A stretch of DNA of 64,000 nucleotides from JAWKUK01 sp041398605 (GTDB lineage Bacteria; Planctomycetota; UBA1135; GCA-002686595), in assembly GCA_041398605.1 (NCBI GenBank), contig JAWKUK010000023.1, forward strand, positions 1 to 64,000, given 5' to 3'. A program made the translations under genes and the position numbers. The notes beneath the pieces are model-generated. The model searched no databases. It was not told the origin of the DNA and was given only the letters and a program-made list of their open reading frames with translations. How positions within the stretch are numbered: the stretch's first letter is position 1; every line of letters begins with the position of its first letter. Of the stretch, positions 1 to 8,529 are shown in pieces.

Positions 1-1246
1 ACGATCCCGTGAGCTGCAAGTCGCCCGCTGCGCCTGTTGAGTTGGGCGCACCGGCGCAGACCGCTGCGCCGAGCGCGGAGCCGTTGAGGTACGCGACGAC
101 GTCCGCCGTGCTGACGGTGCGATCGGTCGCGACGACATCGAAGTCGCCGTCACCGTCGAAGTCGCCAACCGCGAAGCCGAAGAAGGCCTCGTGGAAGGGG
201 TCCGCGACGAGGTCCTGCCGCGCGCCGAGGCCGCCATTCCCGTCATTCTCGTACCACGCGACGCGCACGAGCGTGCCGGTGCTCGTCGCGTTGGTCGGGC
301 GGATCGACAGCACAAGGTCGTCGTCGCCGTCCCCGTCGAGGTCCGCGAGCTCGCCCTGATTGATGAAGCTCGAACCAGGCTGAAGCGCTGGCGGCACGAG
401 CGTAGTCAGTCCGGAGAACGCCCCGCCGCCGAGGTTGCGGCTCCAAGCGACGTAGTTCGACTGCACGAGGATCAGATCGACCTGGCCGTCACCGTCAAAG
501 TCCGTCGGCAGCGGGAACCGCGCGAACGGTGTGTCGCCCGTCGGCACCAGCGCGATCGGCCCGCCAACGGCCGTGTCGTTGCGGAACCACACCGCGGGAG
601 TGAATGACGCGCTCGGCGCGACGACGTCCATGTCACCGTCCCCGTCGAGGTCCGCGAACGTAGGCCGGCCGAGGTCCTGGGCACCGACCAGGGTCGCGAC
701 GCGCGCGTAGCCGGTCGGGTCGAACCGATACGCGTGCAACGAACGCAAGTAGCCCCCCGTGTTGCCCGTCGTGCTGAGCACGAGGTCCTGGTCGCCGTCG
801 CCGTCGAGGTCGCGCAGCAGCGCATGGACCCCCGTCTCCGGCGCGGCCTGGAACGGCTGCGGGATGGGCCGCCGCGCGAAGCTCGCCCCCGCCCCGAGGT
901 TCTCGAGCCAGGCGAGGGTCTCGAACCAGCACGCGAGGACGTCCAGGTCCCCGTCGCCGTCGATGTCCGCGAGCTCGAGCGCGAGGACCCCCGGCGCGTT
1001 CGCCTCGAGCACGTGCTGGACGGACGGCTGGCCCGCCCTCGACTCGAACCAAACCAGGGCTTGGGAGGCCGCGTTCGCGACGACCACGTCCGTGTCCCCG
1101 TCCCCGTCGACGTCGCCCAACCGGATGGCGCCCGGGCTGGCGAAGGGGAGGCCAGAGGCCACCTCGACCTCCGTCCACGGCACCTGCGCTCTGGCGCTGG
1201 ATACGGAGAGGGCGAGCGCAAAGGCGATTCGTGAGCGTTGGAGCAT
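1..1246 (-). CDS. Secreted FG-GAP/VCBS repeat protein, 3' end outside window
   Basis: The minus-strand reading frame is open from an ATG at 1246 to the left edge with no stop, giving at least 415 residues. It begins with a signal peptide (MLQRSRIAFALALSVSSARA). At least six DxDGDGDxD calcium-binding loops follow, typical of FG-GAP/VCBS beta-propeller blades (for example GDVDGDGDTDVVVA near residue 45). The last residues before the edge read VCAGAPNSTG, the opening of the terminal domain also seen at 34917-35400, 40500-40930 and 53820-54240, so about 120 residues are probably missing. Likely exported or surface-located; no enzymatic function is indicated. It diverges from the M56 gene, with about 275 bp between the two starts. 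Confidence 0.88.
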   Translation of the reverse strand, partial: MLQRSRIAFALALSVSSARAQVPWTEVEVASGLPFASPGAIRLGDVDGDGDTDVVVANAASQALVWFESRAGQPSVQHVLEANAPGVLALELADIDGDGDLDVLACWFETLAWLENLGAGASFARRPIPQPFQAAPETGVHALLRDLDGDGDQDLVLSTTGNTGGYLRSLHAYRFDPTGYARVATLVGAQDLGRPTFADLDGDGDMDVVAPSASFTPAVWFRNDTAVGGPIALVPTGDTPFARFPLPTDFDGDGQVDLILVQSNYVAWSRNLGGGAFSGLTTLVPPALQPGSSFINQGELADLDGDGDDDLVLSIRPTNATSTGTLVRVAWYENDGNGGLGARQDLVADPFHEAFFGFAVGDFDGDGDFDVVATDRTVSTADVVAYLNGSALGAAVCAGAPNSTGAAGDLQLTGS

Positions 1247-1365
1247 GGGCCGATCCTCTTATTAGGGAGAACCCCACTGTGACCGATCTGCGCGCAACTG
1301 CCCAGGGGACTGCGGGGAAGTCCTTAGGACGCATTTGGGGCCTAAACAGGTTCCTTGCGTTACCG

Positions 1366-1393
1366 ACGACACATGTAGTACTACAGGTGTAGT
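1366..1393. promoter_or_regulatory. Two abutting BlaI/CopY-type operator palindromes
   Basis: Positions 1380-1393 read ACTACA-GG-TGTAGT, a perfect 6-bp inverted repeat containing the cop-box pattern TACA-N2-TGTA known for BlaI/MecI/CopY repressors. Positions 1366-1379 directly before it read ACGACA-CA-TGTAGT, the same palindrome with one mismatch. They lie about 130 bp upstream of an M56-BlaI pair, so autoregulation by that BlaI is the simplest inference. A weak promoter could overlap them (TTGCGT at 1355-1360, TACTAC at 1379-1384), but this is uncertain. The divergent VCBS gene could share the control. Confidence 0.7.
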
Positions 1394-1522
1394 CTAAGGC
1401 CCTCCCCGGGGGCCCTGACTGCCCGCCCCGCGCCCAGGTTGCGACCCGACGCCCGGTTTCCTGCCCGGCCAGAGCCCTCGCACCGTCGCAGGCCCCCCCC
1501 CCGCCACCCACCCTTGCCCACC

Positions 1523-3874
1523 ATGAACGACTGGTTCCTGACCTACTTGCTGCATTCCACGGTGCTGGGCCTCGCTGGCCTCGGACTGTCTTTGTGCACG
1601 CGTTCGACCCGCTTCGGCCTCGCACCAGCCAGCCGGGCCGTGCTCTTGCGCGCGGCGCTGCTGGGGCCGATGGTCACGGCCAGCATCGCGACGGTCGCCC
1701 ACACGGGGCGGACCCTCCAATGGTCAACCGCGCCCACCGCCGCGCCGATTGCGCTCAGCGCGACGAGCCGCACGAGCTCCATCTGGGAGCTCGAGCGAGG
1801 GCAGCCGGGGCCTGCCACGGAGGCCGCCGTCACCGCACCCGGCCAGCACGCCGCGCAGGCGTCCGCCGCCGTCACCGACGGCTCACACGCGCCCGAACAT
1901 CCCCTGGCGCTCGCCCTCGCGGGCTTGCCGTGGCTCCTCGCCACGCTCTCCGCCTGCGCCTTGGGTGCCCTCGTGACGCGCGAGCTCCGTGCGCGCCGAC
2001 GCTTGGCCGGGCGCACGCCTGTGCGTGACGCTGCGCTCCTGGCGCGCGCCGCATCCCTCGCGAACGGCGCGCGCGTCAAGGTCTCGGAGAGCGCAGCGCT
2101 CACGAGCCCCGTCGCGCTCGGGCGAGACGAGGTCGTGCTGCCAACGGGCGCCCTCGCGCGGCTCGCGCCTGGCGAACGCGAGGCTCTGATCGCCCACGAA
2201 GTCGCCCACCTCGCGCGCCGCGATCCCCTGTGGCTCGGCCTCGCGCGGACCAGCGCGGCGCTGACAGTGTTCCAGCCCCTGCAACGTGTCTTGCTGCGGC
2301 GCTTGGAGGACGAGACCGAGCTCGCGGCGGATGCGTGGGCCGCAGCGCGGACGCGCCGACCGCTGGACCTCGCGCGCTGCCTCGAACACGTCGGCGCTTG
2401 GCTCACGGCCGGCAGCGGTCGCGGCCCAAACTTCGGTCGCGACGCCGCGCTCACGTGCACGTCGGTCGCGATGGCCCGCCGAGGCTCGTCGCTCGTGCAG
2501 CGTGTCGAGCAGTTGTGCGCCTTCGACGTCGACCGCGCCAGCCCGCGCACGGGCGTCGTCACCGCATGCGTGGCCGCAGCGATCGTGCTCGCGGGCTGCA
2601 GCGGCCCTGCGATCCACAAGCAGCGCCCGCAGCAACGCAGCGCGGGCCTCGACGGCGCCGCGGCCTTCGCGCACTTTGAGAGCGCGCTCAGCAAGGGCGT
2701 CGACGACCTGCTCGACCCCAGCCTGACGACCCACGTCGTGGTCGCCAAGCTCACCTCCGCTGGTTGCACTGCCGACTTCACGCCGCGCGCTTGGGACAAC
2801 CACGACCCGGAGCTCTGGATCGACACGACCGTCGAAGGCGGCCAGGTGGTGCTCCGCTCATTCGGTCAACAGCTGCGCGATGTCGAGGCCGTAGGCGACT
2901 TTCTGCGGCGGCTCTACGCGCGGAACCAGGACGTGCGCATCCGACTCACGACGGCAGCGAAGGTCGGCGCGGACACCCTCCAGTCCCTCGTGACGACCTC
3001 CGTGCTGGCCGGGTTCACGGACATCTCGCTCATCGACGCTGGCGGCCGCCCGACGCCCCACCCGTTCCCCGATTCCGCCGCGAGGATGGGGAGCGCCGGC
3101 GAGGCCACGGCCGTTGCGTCGCTCTCGCCGTCGATCGCGCCGTTCGAGGTCACGCCCTACACCGGCCCGGACGCCGAGCCCGGCGAGCGACGCTTCAAGC
3201 TGACCTATCTGCCGGGCAGCGGCCTCGCGCGCCTCCCCAAGGAAGGGTTCATCGACTCGAGCGCCATCTTGGACGTGCTGCGGCGCGAGATGCGCCAAGG
3301 CAAGATCCCCGGCACAGACCTCGCAGGGCGCCTCGACCGCCTCGTGATCGAGGCGCCCGCGGACTCGCCGTTCCTCTACGCGCAAGCGTGGTTCGAGAAC
3401 GCGGCCGCGCCTGATTTGCACATCTGGAAGACGGAGGTCGCGCTCGCGGGCGATCCCACGATCACCTCCGTGTTCCTTCCCACCGACACAGGCGCCATCC
3501 ACCCAGAGGAGCTCGCAGAGGAGGGCACGGAAGAAGGCGCCGGAGCCGCCACACAGCCGTCAGAGCCTGCGAGCGACCGGGTCGAGGTCCGCATCGACCG
3601 CGACGGCGACAGCGCGCGCTACACGATCGGCCCGCGTCGTTTCGCGAGCATGGAGCGCGCCGCAGCCGCGGCGCGCGCGATCGCGACGAACGACCCCTCG
3701 ATCCAGACCTTTGTCATCGACGCCAGGAGCGGCGCCCTCTTCGGCGACGTCGTCCCGCTCGTACGCGAGCTGCGCGGCGCGGGGAAGCCGGTGACCTTCG
3801 TCGGGTCGTACAGCCCGCTCAGCCGCGAGCGCCGGCTCGGCCTCGAAGTCTCTGACCGCGGGGACCAACGATGA
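1523..3874 (+). CDS. M56 (BlaR1-type) membrane metallopeptidase with periplasmic ExbD-like domains
   Basis: 783 residues from the ATG at 1523; the frame is open back to a TTG at 1439, but that extension is low-complexity Pro/Arg. Membrane segments are visible near residues 4-24, 45-62, 125-150 and 343-360. The zinc motif HEVAH is at 225-229, followed by ARRDPLW, as in BlaR1/MecR1 peptidases. After the fourth membrane segment there is a long periplasmic part with two stretches that resemble the ExbD/TolR fold (about 430-502 and 685-762) and no penicillin-binding domain. By family it should sense a signal outside the membrane and cleave or inactivate its repressor. It overlaps the blaI-like gene by 4 bp (ATGA). 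The order peptidase-then-repressor is the reverse of the usual one. A run of ten C residues lies at 1493-1502, just upstream of the start. Confidence 0.85.
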   Translation: MNDWFLTYLLHSTVLGLAGLGLSLCTRSTRFGLAPASRAVLLRAALLGPMVTASIATVAHTGRTLQWSTAPTAAPIALSATSRTSSIWELERGQPGPATEAAVTAPGQHAAQASAAVTDGSHAPEHPLALALAGLPWLLATLSACALGALVTRELRARRRLAGRTPVRDAALLARAASLANGARVKVSESAALTSPVALGRDEVVLPTGALARLAPGEREALIAHEVAHLARRDPLWLGLARTSAALTVFQPLQRVLLRRLEDETELAADAWAAARTRRPLDLARCLEHVGAWLTAGSGRGPNFGRDAALTCTSVAMARRGSSLVQRVEQLCAFDVDRASPRTGVVTACVAAAIVLAGCSGPAIHKQRPQQRSAGLDGAAAFAHFESALSKGVDDLLDPSLTTHVVVAKLTSAGCTADFTPRAWDNHDPELWIDTTVEGGQVVLRSFGQQLRDVEAVGDFLRRLYARNQDVRIRLTTAAKVGADTLQSLVTTSVLAGFTDISLIDAGGRPTPHPFPDSAARMGSAGEATAVASLSPSIAPFEVTPYTGPDAEPGERRFKLTYLPGSGLARLPKEGFIDSSAILDVLRREMRQGKIPGTDLAGRLDRLVIEAPADSPFLYAQAWFENAAAPDLHIWKTEVALAGDPTITSVFLPTDTGAIHPEELAEEGTEEGAGAATQPSEPASDRVEVRIDRDGDSARYTIGPRRFASMERAAAAARAIATNDPSIQTFVIDARSGALFGDVVPLVRELRGAGKPVTFVGSYSPLSRERRLGLEVSDRGDQR

Positions 3875-4278
3875 ACGCGCTCCCCGACGACAGCGAGCGC
3901 CCGGGCACCGTAACGGGCCTGCAGCTCGACGTCCTGCGCGCCCTGTGGCGCGCGGGCGAGGCCACCGTGACCGAGGTCCACGCGGCGCTCCAGAGGCGCC
4001 GCCGCCTCGCGCCGACGACCGTGGCGACGCTCTTGAAGCGCCTCGCCTCGAAGCAGCTCGTCGAGCATCGCCAGGAGGGCCGCGCCCTCGTCTATCGCGC
4101 GCTGATCGCCGAAGACGAGGTCGTACGGCGCACCGTCGACGAGGTCGCAGAGCAAGTGTTCGAGGGCGACGTCGCCGCCTTTGCCGCGCAGCTCCTGCGC
4201 CGCGGCGACGTCAACCAGGGCGACCTCGACCGCATCCGGGCGCTGATCGAGGCCCGCGAGCGCGAGCTCGAGGGCTGA
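3871..4278 (+). CDS. BlaI/MecI/CopY family transcriptional repressor
   Basis: 135 residues. The N-terminal two thirds is the winged-helix domain of the family (TGLQLDVLRALWRAGEATVTEV at about 14-35, then APTTVATLLKRLASKQLVEH with the recognition helix). The C-terminal helices would form the dimerisation part. The start ATG overlaps the stop of the M56 gene in ATGA, implying translational coupling. By family it binds TACA-N2-TGTA operators and is released by M56 proteolysis. The tandem palindromes at 1366-1393 are its likely target. The signal sensed is unknown; nothing here suggests a beta-lactamase. Confidence 0.9.
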   Translation: MNALPDDSERPGTVTGLQLDVLRALWRAGEATVTEVHAALQRRRRLAPTTVATLLKRLASKQLVEHRQEGRALVYRALIAEDEVVRRTVDEVAEQVFEGDVAAFAAQLLRRGDVNQGDLDRIRALIEARERELEG

Positions 4279-4286
4279 CCGCCGCG

Positions 4287-4631
4287 TCAGCGCTGCCAAA
4301 GGCCGAGCTGGACGCCGCCCTGGATCAGGATCGCGCAAGTGCCGTGGTCCCCGAGCTTCATCGGCGGGAGCGCGACCAGCGCCCCCGCCGCTGTCGCAGC
4401 GGCGACCGTCGCTTCGATGTCAGCGACGAGCGCATAGGGGCGCACGACGGGCGTCTCCGTGGGGCTCAGCGGCGCGCGCACGCCGAGCACCCCGCCGCCC
4501 GAGAGCTGCGCCGTGCGCGCGCCGCCGAGCTGCGGCTCGCCTGCGCTGAACGCCACGCCGTGCAGCTTCGCGTGGGTCTCACAGACGCCGTCGACGTCGT
4601 CCGTCACGATCTCGAGGTAGTGGACCTGCAT
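4287..4631 (-). CDS. VOC (glyoxalase/bleomycin-resistance fold) family protein
   Basis: 114 residues from the ATG at 4631; the upstream in-frame extension is Arg/Ala-rich shadow sequence and was left out. It starts MQVHYLEIVTDDVDGVCE, a typical beta-alpha-beta VOC opening, and ends GTCAILIQGGVQLGLWQR. The second half (RPYALVADIEATVAAATAAGA) is the second VOC module. Such proteins bind a metal and act in small-molecule isomerisation, dioxygenation or resistance; the substrate cannot be read here. It is convergent with the repressor gene, with 8 bp between the stops. Confidence 0.85.
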   Translation of the reverse strand: MQVHYLEIVTDDVDGVCETHAKLHGVAFSAGEPQLGGARTAQLSGGGVLGVRAPLSPTETPVVRPYALVADIEATVAAATAAGALVALPPMKLGDHGTCAILIQGGVQLGLWQR

Positions 4632-4757
4632 CCTGTTTGTTGTACCGCGAGCCGCCCCCGACCTGCGAGCCCGAAGATCGAGGGGCGCGGCTCGACGCGC
4701 AGGGGCCCGGGCCTCAAGTCGGAGCACGATCGGCCGAGAACCCCGCTGGAGCACCCC

Positions 4758-6107
4758 TTGGACCCCATTCGCCCCACCTCTGAAGGCCCGTGGCGCGGTC
4801 CGCTCCGCGGGCCGTTCGCGGGGACTGCCTACGGCCCCGCGGGGCTCGGGTCAGGCGGCCACGGCCGTCAGCAGCCGCGCGAAGAGGAGCCGAAGCCGCG
4901 CGCGCGCGAGGCGCAGGCGGACGGGACCCCGCGCCGGCGCGGCAGCGTCCCCCATCGCGCGGGCGACGATCTCGCGCGGGCCGCCGAGGCCGTCGATGCC
5001 GCGCTCGCCGCAGGCGACCCCCTCGCGGAGGCGTACGCGGCGCTGCTGGCGCGGCTCGCGTTGGACCCGGAGGGTGATGGCGAGGCGCTGCGCGCGCTGA
5101 CCGGCCCGGGCGCGGTCCCGTTGCGCGTCGCGTTGTTGGCGGCGGCGGCGCACCTGCGCGCGCCGGACCTCGAGCCGCGCATCGACGCGCTGGCGGAGCA
5201 CATGCTGGGAGCGCTCATGCCCACGGAGAGCGCCGCGCGCGCGCTGCCCGGCGCCGCGCGCAGCGAGCAAGCCGCGGTCCTGCGCGCCGCGGTGCAAGAG
5301 GGGCTGCGTGAGGTCGCGCGCATGGCGCTCAAGACGGACGTCGGGACCGAGGTCGTCGGCGTCGGGCGCGCGTTCTTGGTGCAGATCGCGGAGCTGTTCA
5401 TCGAGCGCTGTGACCGGGCGCTCGGCCGGGGCGCTGCCGGCGCTGCGGGCGCTGCGGGCGTGGCGCGCTTGGCGTTGACCCATGCGCTGCGCGCGCGGGA
5501 CCGCGGCCAGCTCGCCGCGCAGCTAACGGCGCCGGTCTTGGGCGCGCTGTTGGCATTGCCGAAGGAGTCGCCGTTGCGCGCAGCATTGGCCGATTGCGCT
5601 TTCGCGGCGCTCAATACGGGCGCGGCGGACGCGCGGATCGCGGCGCTCGTCGAGGCCGCGTTGGCGCCCGATGCCGCGGCGCCGCGCGCGCTGGCGCAGC
5701 TCGTGGGCGCGCTCGAAGCGGAGGCCTCGTCGAACGCAGCGCGCCGCGAGCAGGGCGAGCCGGCGTGGTGGACGCTCGCCTTGCGCGACGGCGACGCGTG
5801 GACGACGGCGCAGCTCTGCGAGGACCCGCGCGCGGGCGCGGCGCGGATCGCGTTGGGGCTCGAGCTCTCGGCGCTGGACGCAGTGCGCGTGGACCTCGCG
5901 CTGGTCGAAGGGCGCCTGATCGTGCGCTTGGTCGCTGAAGAGCCGACGACGGCTGCGCTCTTGCGCGCGTCGCTCGAGGACCTGCGCTCGGACCTGCTGG
6001 ATGGCGCTCACGACGTGCTGGTCGCGATCGCGGAGAGCGTCGAGGCCGAGGGCGCCCGTGTCGCGCCGCCGCCAACGGACGTCGACCATTTGGACATCAA
6101 CGGATGA
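4758..6107 (+). CDS. FliK/YlqG-like protein with C-terminal hook-length-control-type domain
   Basis: About 449 residues if it begins at the TTG at 4758, which has TGGAG six bases upstream; the start is uncertain and the frame has no good ATG before 5202. The N-terminal part is basic and low-complexity and the middle is Ala/Leu-rich helices. The C-terminal 100 residues (GLELSALDAVRVDLALVEGR, LIVRLVAEEPTTAALLRASL, then DLRSDLL) resemble the Flg_hook domain of FliK. The assignment is strengthened by the next gene, an FlhB C-terminal-domain protein overlapping by 4 bp: this pairing matches the known ylqG-ylqH type arrangement. No other flagellar or type III secretion gene is in the window. Role unknown, possibly an export-switch modulator. 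Confidence 0.62.
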   Translation: MDPIRPTSEGPWRGPLRGPFAGTAYGPAGLGSGGHGRQQPREEEPKPRAREAQADGTPRRRGSVPHRAGDDLARAAEAVDAALAAGDPLAEAYAALLARLALDPEGDGEALRALTGPGAVPLRVALLAAAAHLRAPDLEPRIDALAEHMLGALMPTESAARALPGAARSEQAAVLRAAVQEGLREVARMALKTDVGTEVVGVGRAFLVQIAELFIERCDRALGRGAAGAAGAAGVARLALTHALRARDRGQLAAQLTAPVLGALLALPKESPLRAALADCAFAALNTGAADARIAALVEAALAPDAAAPRALAQLVGALEAEASSNAARREQGEPAWWTLALRDGDAWTTAQLCEDPRAGAARIALGLELSALDAVRVDLALVEGRLIVRLVAEEPTTAALLRASLEDLRSDLLDGAHDVLVAIAESVEAEGARVAPPPTDVDHLDING

Positions 6108-6403
6108 CGCCCATGGACCCGAACGAAGCGCGCGCCCAGGCGCAGGACGGCGCCGAAGACGCGCCCCCGCCGCAGCGTGTCATCGCTCGGGGCCGCGGCG
6201 AGGTCGCCACCCGTGTCCTCGCCGCGGCGATCGCGGCGGGCGTCCCGGTGCGCCGCGACCGGGACCTGGCGCAGCTCTTGGCTGCGGTGGACCTGGGCGA
6301 GGAGCTGCCCGCGGAGACCTACGACGCGCTCGCGAAGATCGTGCGCCACCTGCGCCGCCTCAACGCCGAGGTCAAGGCGCGCCTCGACGCCGCCGGCCGC
6401 TAG
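6104..6403 (+). CDS. Stand-alone FlhB/YscU C-terminal domain protein (FhlB/YlqH type)
   Basis: 99 residues; ATG at 6104 within the ATGA overlap, with a second possible start at 6113. The segment RVIARGRGEVATRVLAAAIA, then GVPVRRDRDLAQLLAAVDLG, then ELPAETYDALAKIVRHLRRL matches the cytoplasmic domain of FlhB/EscU export-switch proteins (A-x-G-x-G-x-x-A ... GVPV..D..LA..L ... IP...Y.A.A.IL). It lacks the four membrane helices and the NPTH autocleavage site, so it is an orphan C-terminal domain like Bacillus YlqH or FhlB. Translationally coupled to the FliK-like gene; the pair probably acts together. Confidence 0.82.
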   Translation: MTPMDPNEARAQAQDGAEDAPPPQRVIARGRGEVATRVLAAAIAAGVPVRRDRDLAQLLAAVDLGEELPAETYDALAKIVRHLRRLNAEVKARLDAAGR

Positions 6404-6745
6404 GCGCCTACACTCGCGACACTCGACACGGACTCAAGCGAGGGCTCCAGCGAGGGCTCGAGCCACTCCGCCGAGTCTCCGTGCATGCGCGTGCGCTAGG
6501 TCTCCGTGCATGCGCGTGCGCTAGTCTCCGTGCATGCGCGTGCGCTGAGATACGTCGAGCTTCGCGCCTAGTTGGCGCTCCGCAACGATGGCCTGCGGAC
6601 CATTGACGAGCACCTTCGCGCGCGCCCAGCCCTTCGGCAACGTCGGGTGCGTGCCGATGCCGACCGAGCGCTCGGTCGAGCGCGCCCCGACCACGAGGAT
6701 CACGACGCCATGTGCGTCGGCCCCCGCGGGCTGGGCGCGCCGCGG
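6404..6745. other. Gene-poor interval between FlhB-like gene and VCBS gene
   Basis: About 340 bp with no gene I can support. It holds the tandem repeat at 6475-6546 and a short minus-strand frame (6521-6703, 60 codons) whose start lies at the edge of a shadow region and whose product I do not recognise. Convergent gene ends flank it, so it may act mainly as an intergenic spacer. Confidence 0.5.
6475..6546. repeat. Three tandem copies of a 24-25 bp repeat
   Basis: Three near-identical units, each starting GTCTCCGTGCATGCGC and ending GTGCGCTAG (the last ends GTGCGCTGA), follow one another with period 25 then 24. Each unit contains the palindrome TGCATGCGCGTGC-like core. No coding role is apparent. 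Confidence 0.9.
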
Positions 6746-8035
6746 TCACTTGCGGTGGTAGACCCAGACAAAGCCCGTCGACTCGCGCTGGACGACCTTC
6801 GAGACCTCCGCTTCGAAGGCCTCATACTTCGCCGATTGCTCGTCGTAGAACTTCTGCTGCTCCTCTTCCGAGAGGCTGTCGAAGTCCTTGGGCGGCGCGC
6901 CGAAGATCTCCATCTGCCGCTCCATCAACGCGGCGTACTTCGCCGTCGCGTCCTCGAGCGAGACGCCCTCGGCAGGCGTGATCAAAGTCACGGTATCCCC
7001 CACCAGAAGGTCCCCCTTGCCGTCGCCATTGACGTCGTCGACCCAAATCCGCGTGGCCGACTGCGGCACCTTGATATGGCTGTCATCGACTGAGACGTTG
7101 TTCTGGCCACCGTGCTGACCCGCGTGTTCGATCAGCGTCTGGAAGCGCTCGAAGGCTGGCGCCGACCGCGTCCCTACGTTCTTGGCCAAGTACACGCCGC
7201 CCGTCGCAGATCCGCTCAAGAGGTCGAGGTCGCCATCGCCGTCCCAATCCACGAAGAACGGGTCGCTGTGCATCTCGACCTGGAGCGCCGCGCCCTTCGT
7301 GTCGAGCAGCGGCGTCGCGACCGGGGCGAACTTGCCCCCACCCTCGCCCGCGAACAAGTAGAACGTCCCCTCGAAGTTGCCCGAGACGATATCGAGGTCA
7401 CCGTCCCCGTCGAAGTCAACGGCCGTTGGGCGCGTGCAGATACGGACGATGATGTTGTCTTCCTGCGCCGGATCGAGCGGGATGATGAGCGGCGCCCCGT
7501 CCGTGCCATTGAGCGGCTCCGCCTTCTTGTACTTGCCCTCGCCTTCACCCCAAAGGACCTGGAAGAGCCCGGCCATGTCCTTGTCCATCCGCGAATAGGA
7601 CCCGGACAACACGTCCATCTTGCCGTCGCCGTTGACGTCCACAAACTGTGGCGTCGAGGACGTGCATCACCAGACGCCAGGCACCTCAGCGACCTCACCG
7701 CCGGCCATCAACCACTCGCCGGGTGCGAAGGTGCCCGCGCCCGTGCTCTTGTACACGCGCATCTTGCCGCCGGCGAACTGACCGACCACAAGGTCGCGCC
7801 GCCCGTCGCCGTCGACGTCGTACCACGCGGGCGCCGCGTAGCCGGGCGCCTCCGTACGAATGCTGCCGTCGGCCGCAGCGACGCGGACGGGCGCTTCGAA
7901 GAGATGGCTCTGGTCCTTGCCGAGGTCTGCTGCGGGCTCGTGCTCGCCGTAGACGACCTGCGCGCCAGCGAGCGGCGCCAGGAGGAAGGCCGCGCCGAGC
8001 GGCGCAGCGACGATTGAGTGGGTGTAGCGCTTCAT
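6746..8035 (-). CDS. Secreted VCBS repeat protein with in-frame UGA at codon 123 (candidate selenoprotein or nonsense-interrupted gene)
   Basis: The frame runs from ATG 8035 (signal peptide MKRYTHSIVAAPLGAAFLLA, cleavage near AGAQ) to a TAA-type end at 6746, interrupted once by TGA at 7669-7667. The two parts are in the same frame and together form one continuous VCBS protein of 429 codons. DVDGDGRRD lies before the TGA; DVNGDGKMD, DFDGDGDLD, DWDGDGDLD and DVNGDGKGD lie after it. The TGA stands between Trp and Cys (GVW-stop-CTSSTPQF). The C-terminal 80 residues form a charged helical tail (EEEQQKFYDEQSAKYEAFEA). Either UGA is read as selenocysteine (see the hairpin at 7634-7655) or the gene carries a nonsense mutation or a base error. 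No selA, selB, selC or selD is in the window. Confidence 0.8.
7634..7669 (-). promoter_or_regulatory. UGA codon plus downstream hairpin with bacterial SECIS-like geometry
   Basis: In the mRNA sense, UGA (7669-7667) is followed by 11 nt and then a hairpin at 7655-7634. GACG pairs with CGUC, one A (7638) is bulged, CCACA pairs with UGUGG, and the apical loop is GUU (7646-7644). The loop begins 21 nt after the UGA with a G in its first position and an upper stem of 5 bp. These features match the published bacterial SECIS rules (loop 16-37 nt after UGA, G in the first two loop bases). Chance hairpins are common in GC-rich DNA, so this is suggestive only. Confidence 0.4.
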
Positions 8036-8185
8036 GGTTAAGGGGCCGCCGGGGCTCCGGCGGCCTTGACGTCTCGCGCCGCGGAACGATCACCGAGCGC
8101 GGTCGCGAAGCGGAAGCTACCACGGCCGGTCACGCAGCGCAGCACCTGAGCCCTGCGAGGCGTCTACACGTGGCGCCGCGCGCGC

Positions 8186-8497
8186 TCAGAAGTGCGCCGG
8201 TCGCAGCACCTGCACGTCCGAGACCGTGACGATCCCGATCTGACGCGAGACGATCCCGAAGATCGGTTCGAGCACGCTCTCGAGGCGGTCCGCGTCGAGG
8301 ATACAGAACACCATCACGACGGCGCCCGCGCGGCCCACGAGCCCGTCCCGGTGCCAGGCGCCGTCCTTGCCACGCCCCGCGAGCGCCGCGAGCACGGTGT
8401 ATCCCGTCACACCCTGCTGGTCGAGCAACGCGAGGACCCGCGGCAACAACGGCTCCTCGACCATAATGTCGATGCGCTTCTTGGAGTGGGTCTGCAT
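8186..8497 (-). CDS. sbtB: SbtB-like PII-type signalling protein
   Basis: 103 residues from ATG 8497 (a GTG at 8533 would add 12 residues and overlap sbtA). The sequence MQTHSKKRIDIMVEEPLLPR, then GYTVLAALAGRGKDG, then VMVFCILDADRLESVLEPIF, then IGIVTVSDVQVLRPAHF has the ferredoxin-like beta-alpha-beta layout of PII-like proteins paired with SbtA. The cysteine-containing C-terminal R-loop of cyanobacterial SbtB is absent. It lies directly downstream of sbtA in the same direction. By family it binds adenine nucleotides and gates bicarbonate uptake. Confidence 0.82.
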   Translation of the reverse strand: MQTHSKKRIDIMVEEPLLPRVLALLDQQGVTGYTVLAALAGRGKDGAWHRDGLVGRAGAVVMVFCILDADRLESVLEPIFGIVSRQIGIVTVSDVQVLRPAHF

Positions 8498-8529
8498 AAG
8501 AGAGACGCGCGACACCGTCGCGCAGACGT

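Noticed and set aside
633..1625. Long minus-strand open frame across the VCBS start and the M56 upstream region
   Set aside because: Arg/Gly-rich composition, no domain, and it overlaps the real VCBS gene in another frame. A high-GC shadow.
6521..6703. Minus-strand frame of 60 codons (ILVVGARSTERSVGIGTHPT...)
   Set aside because: It looks more protein-like than most shadows, but it is short, runs into the tandem repeat and matches no family I know. Possibly a remnant; not enough to call.
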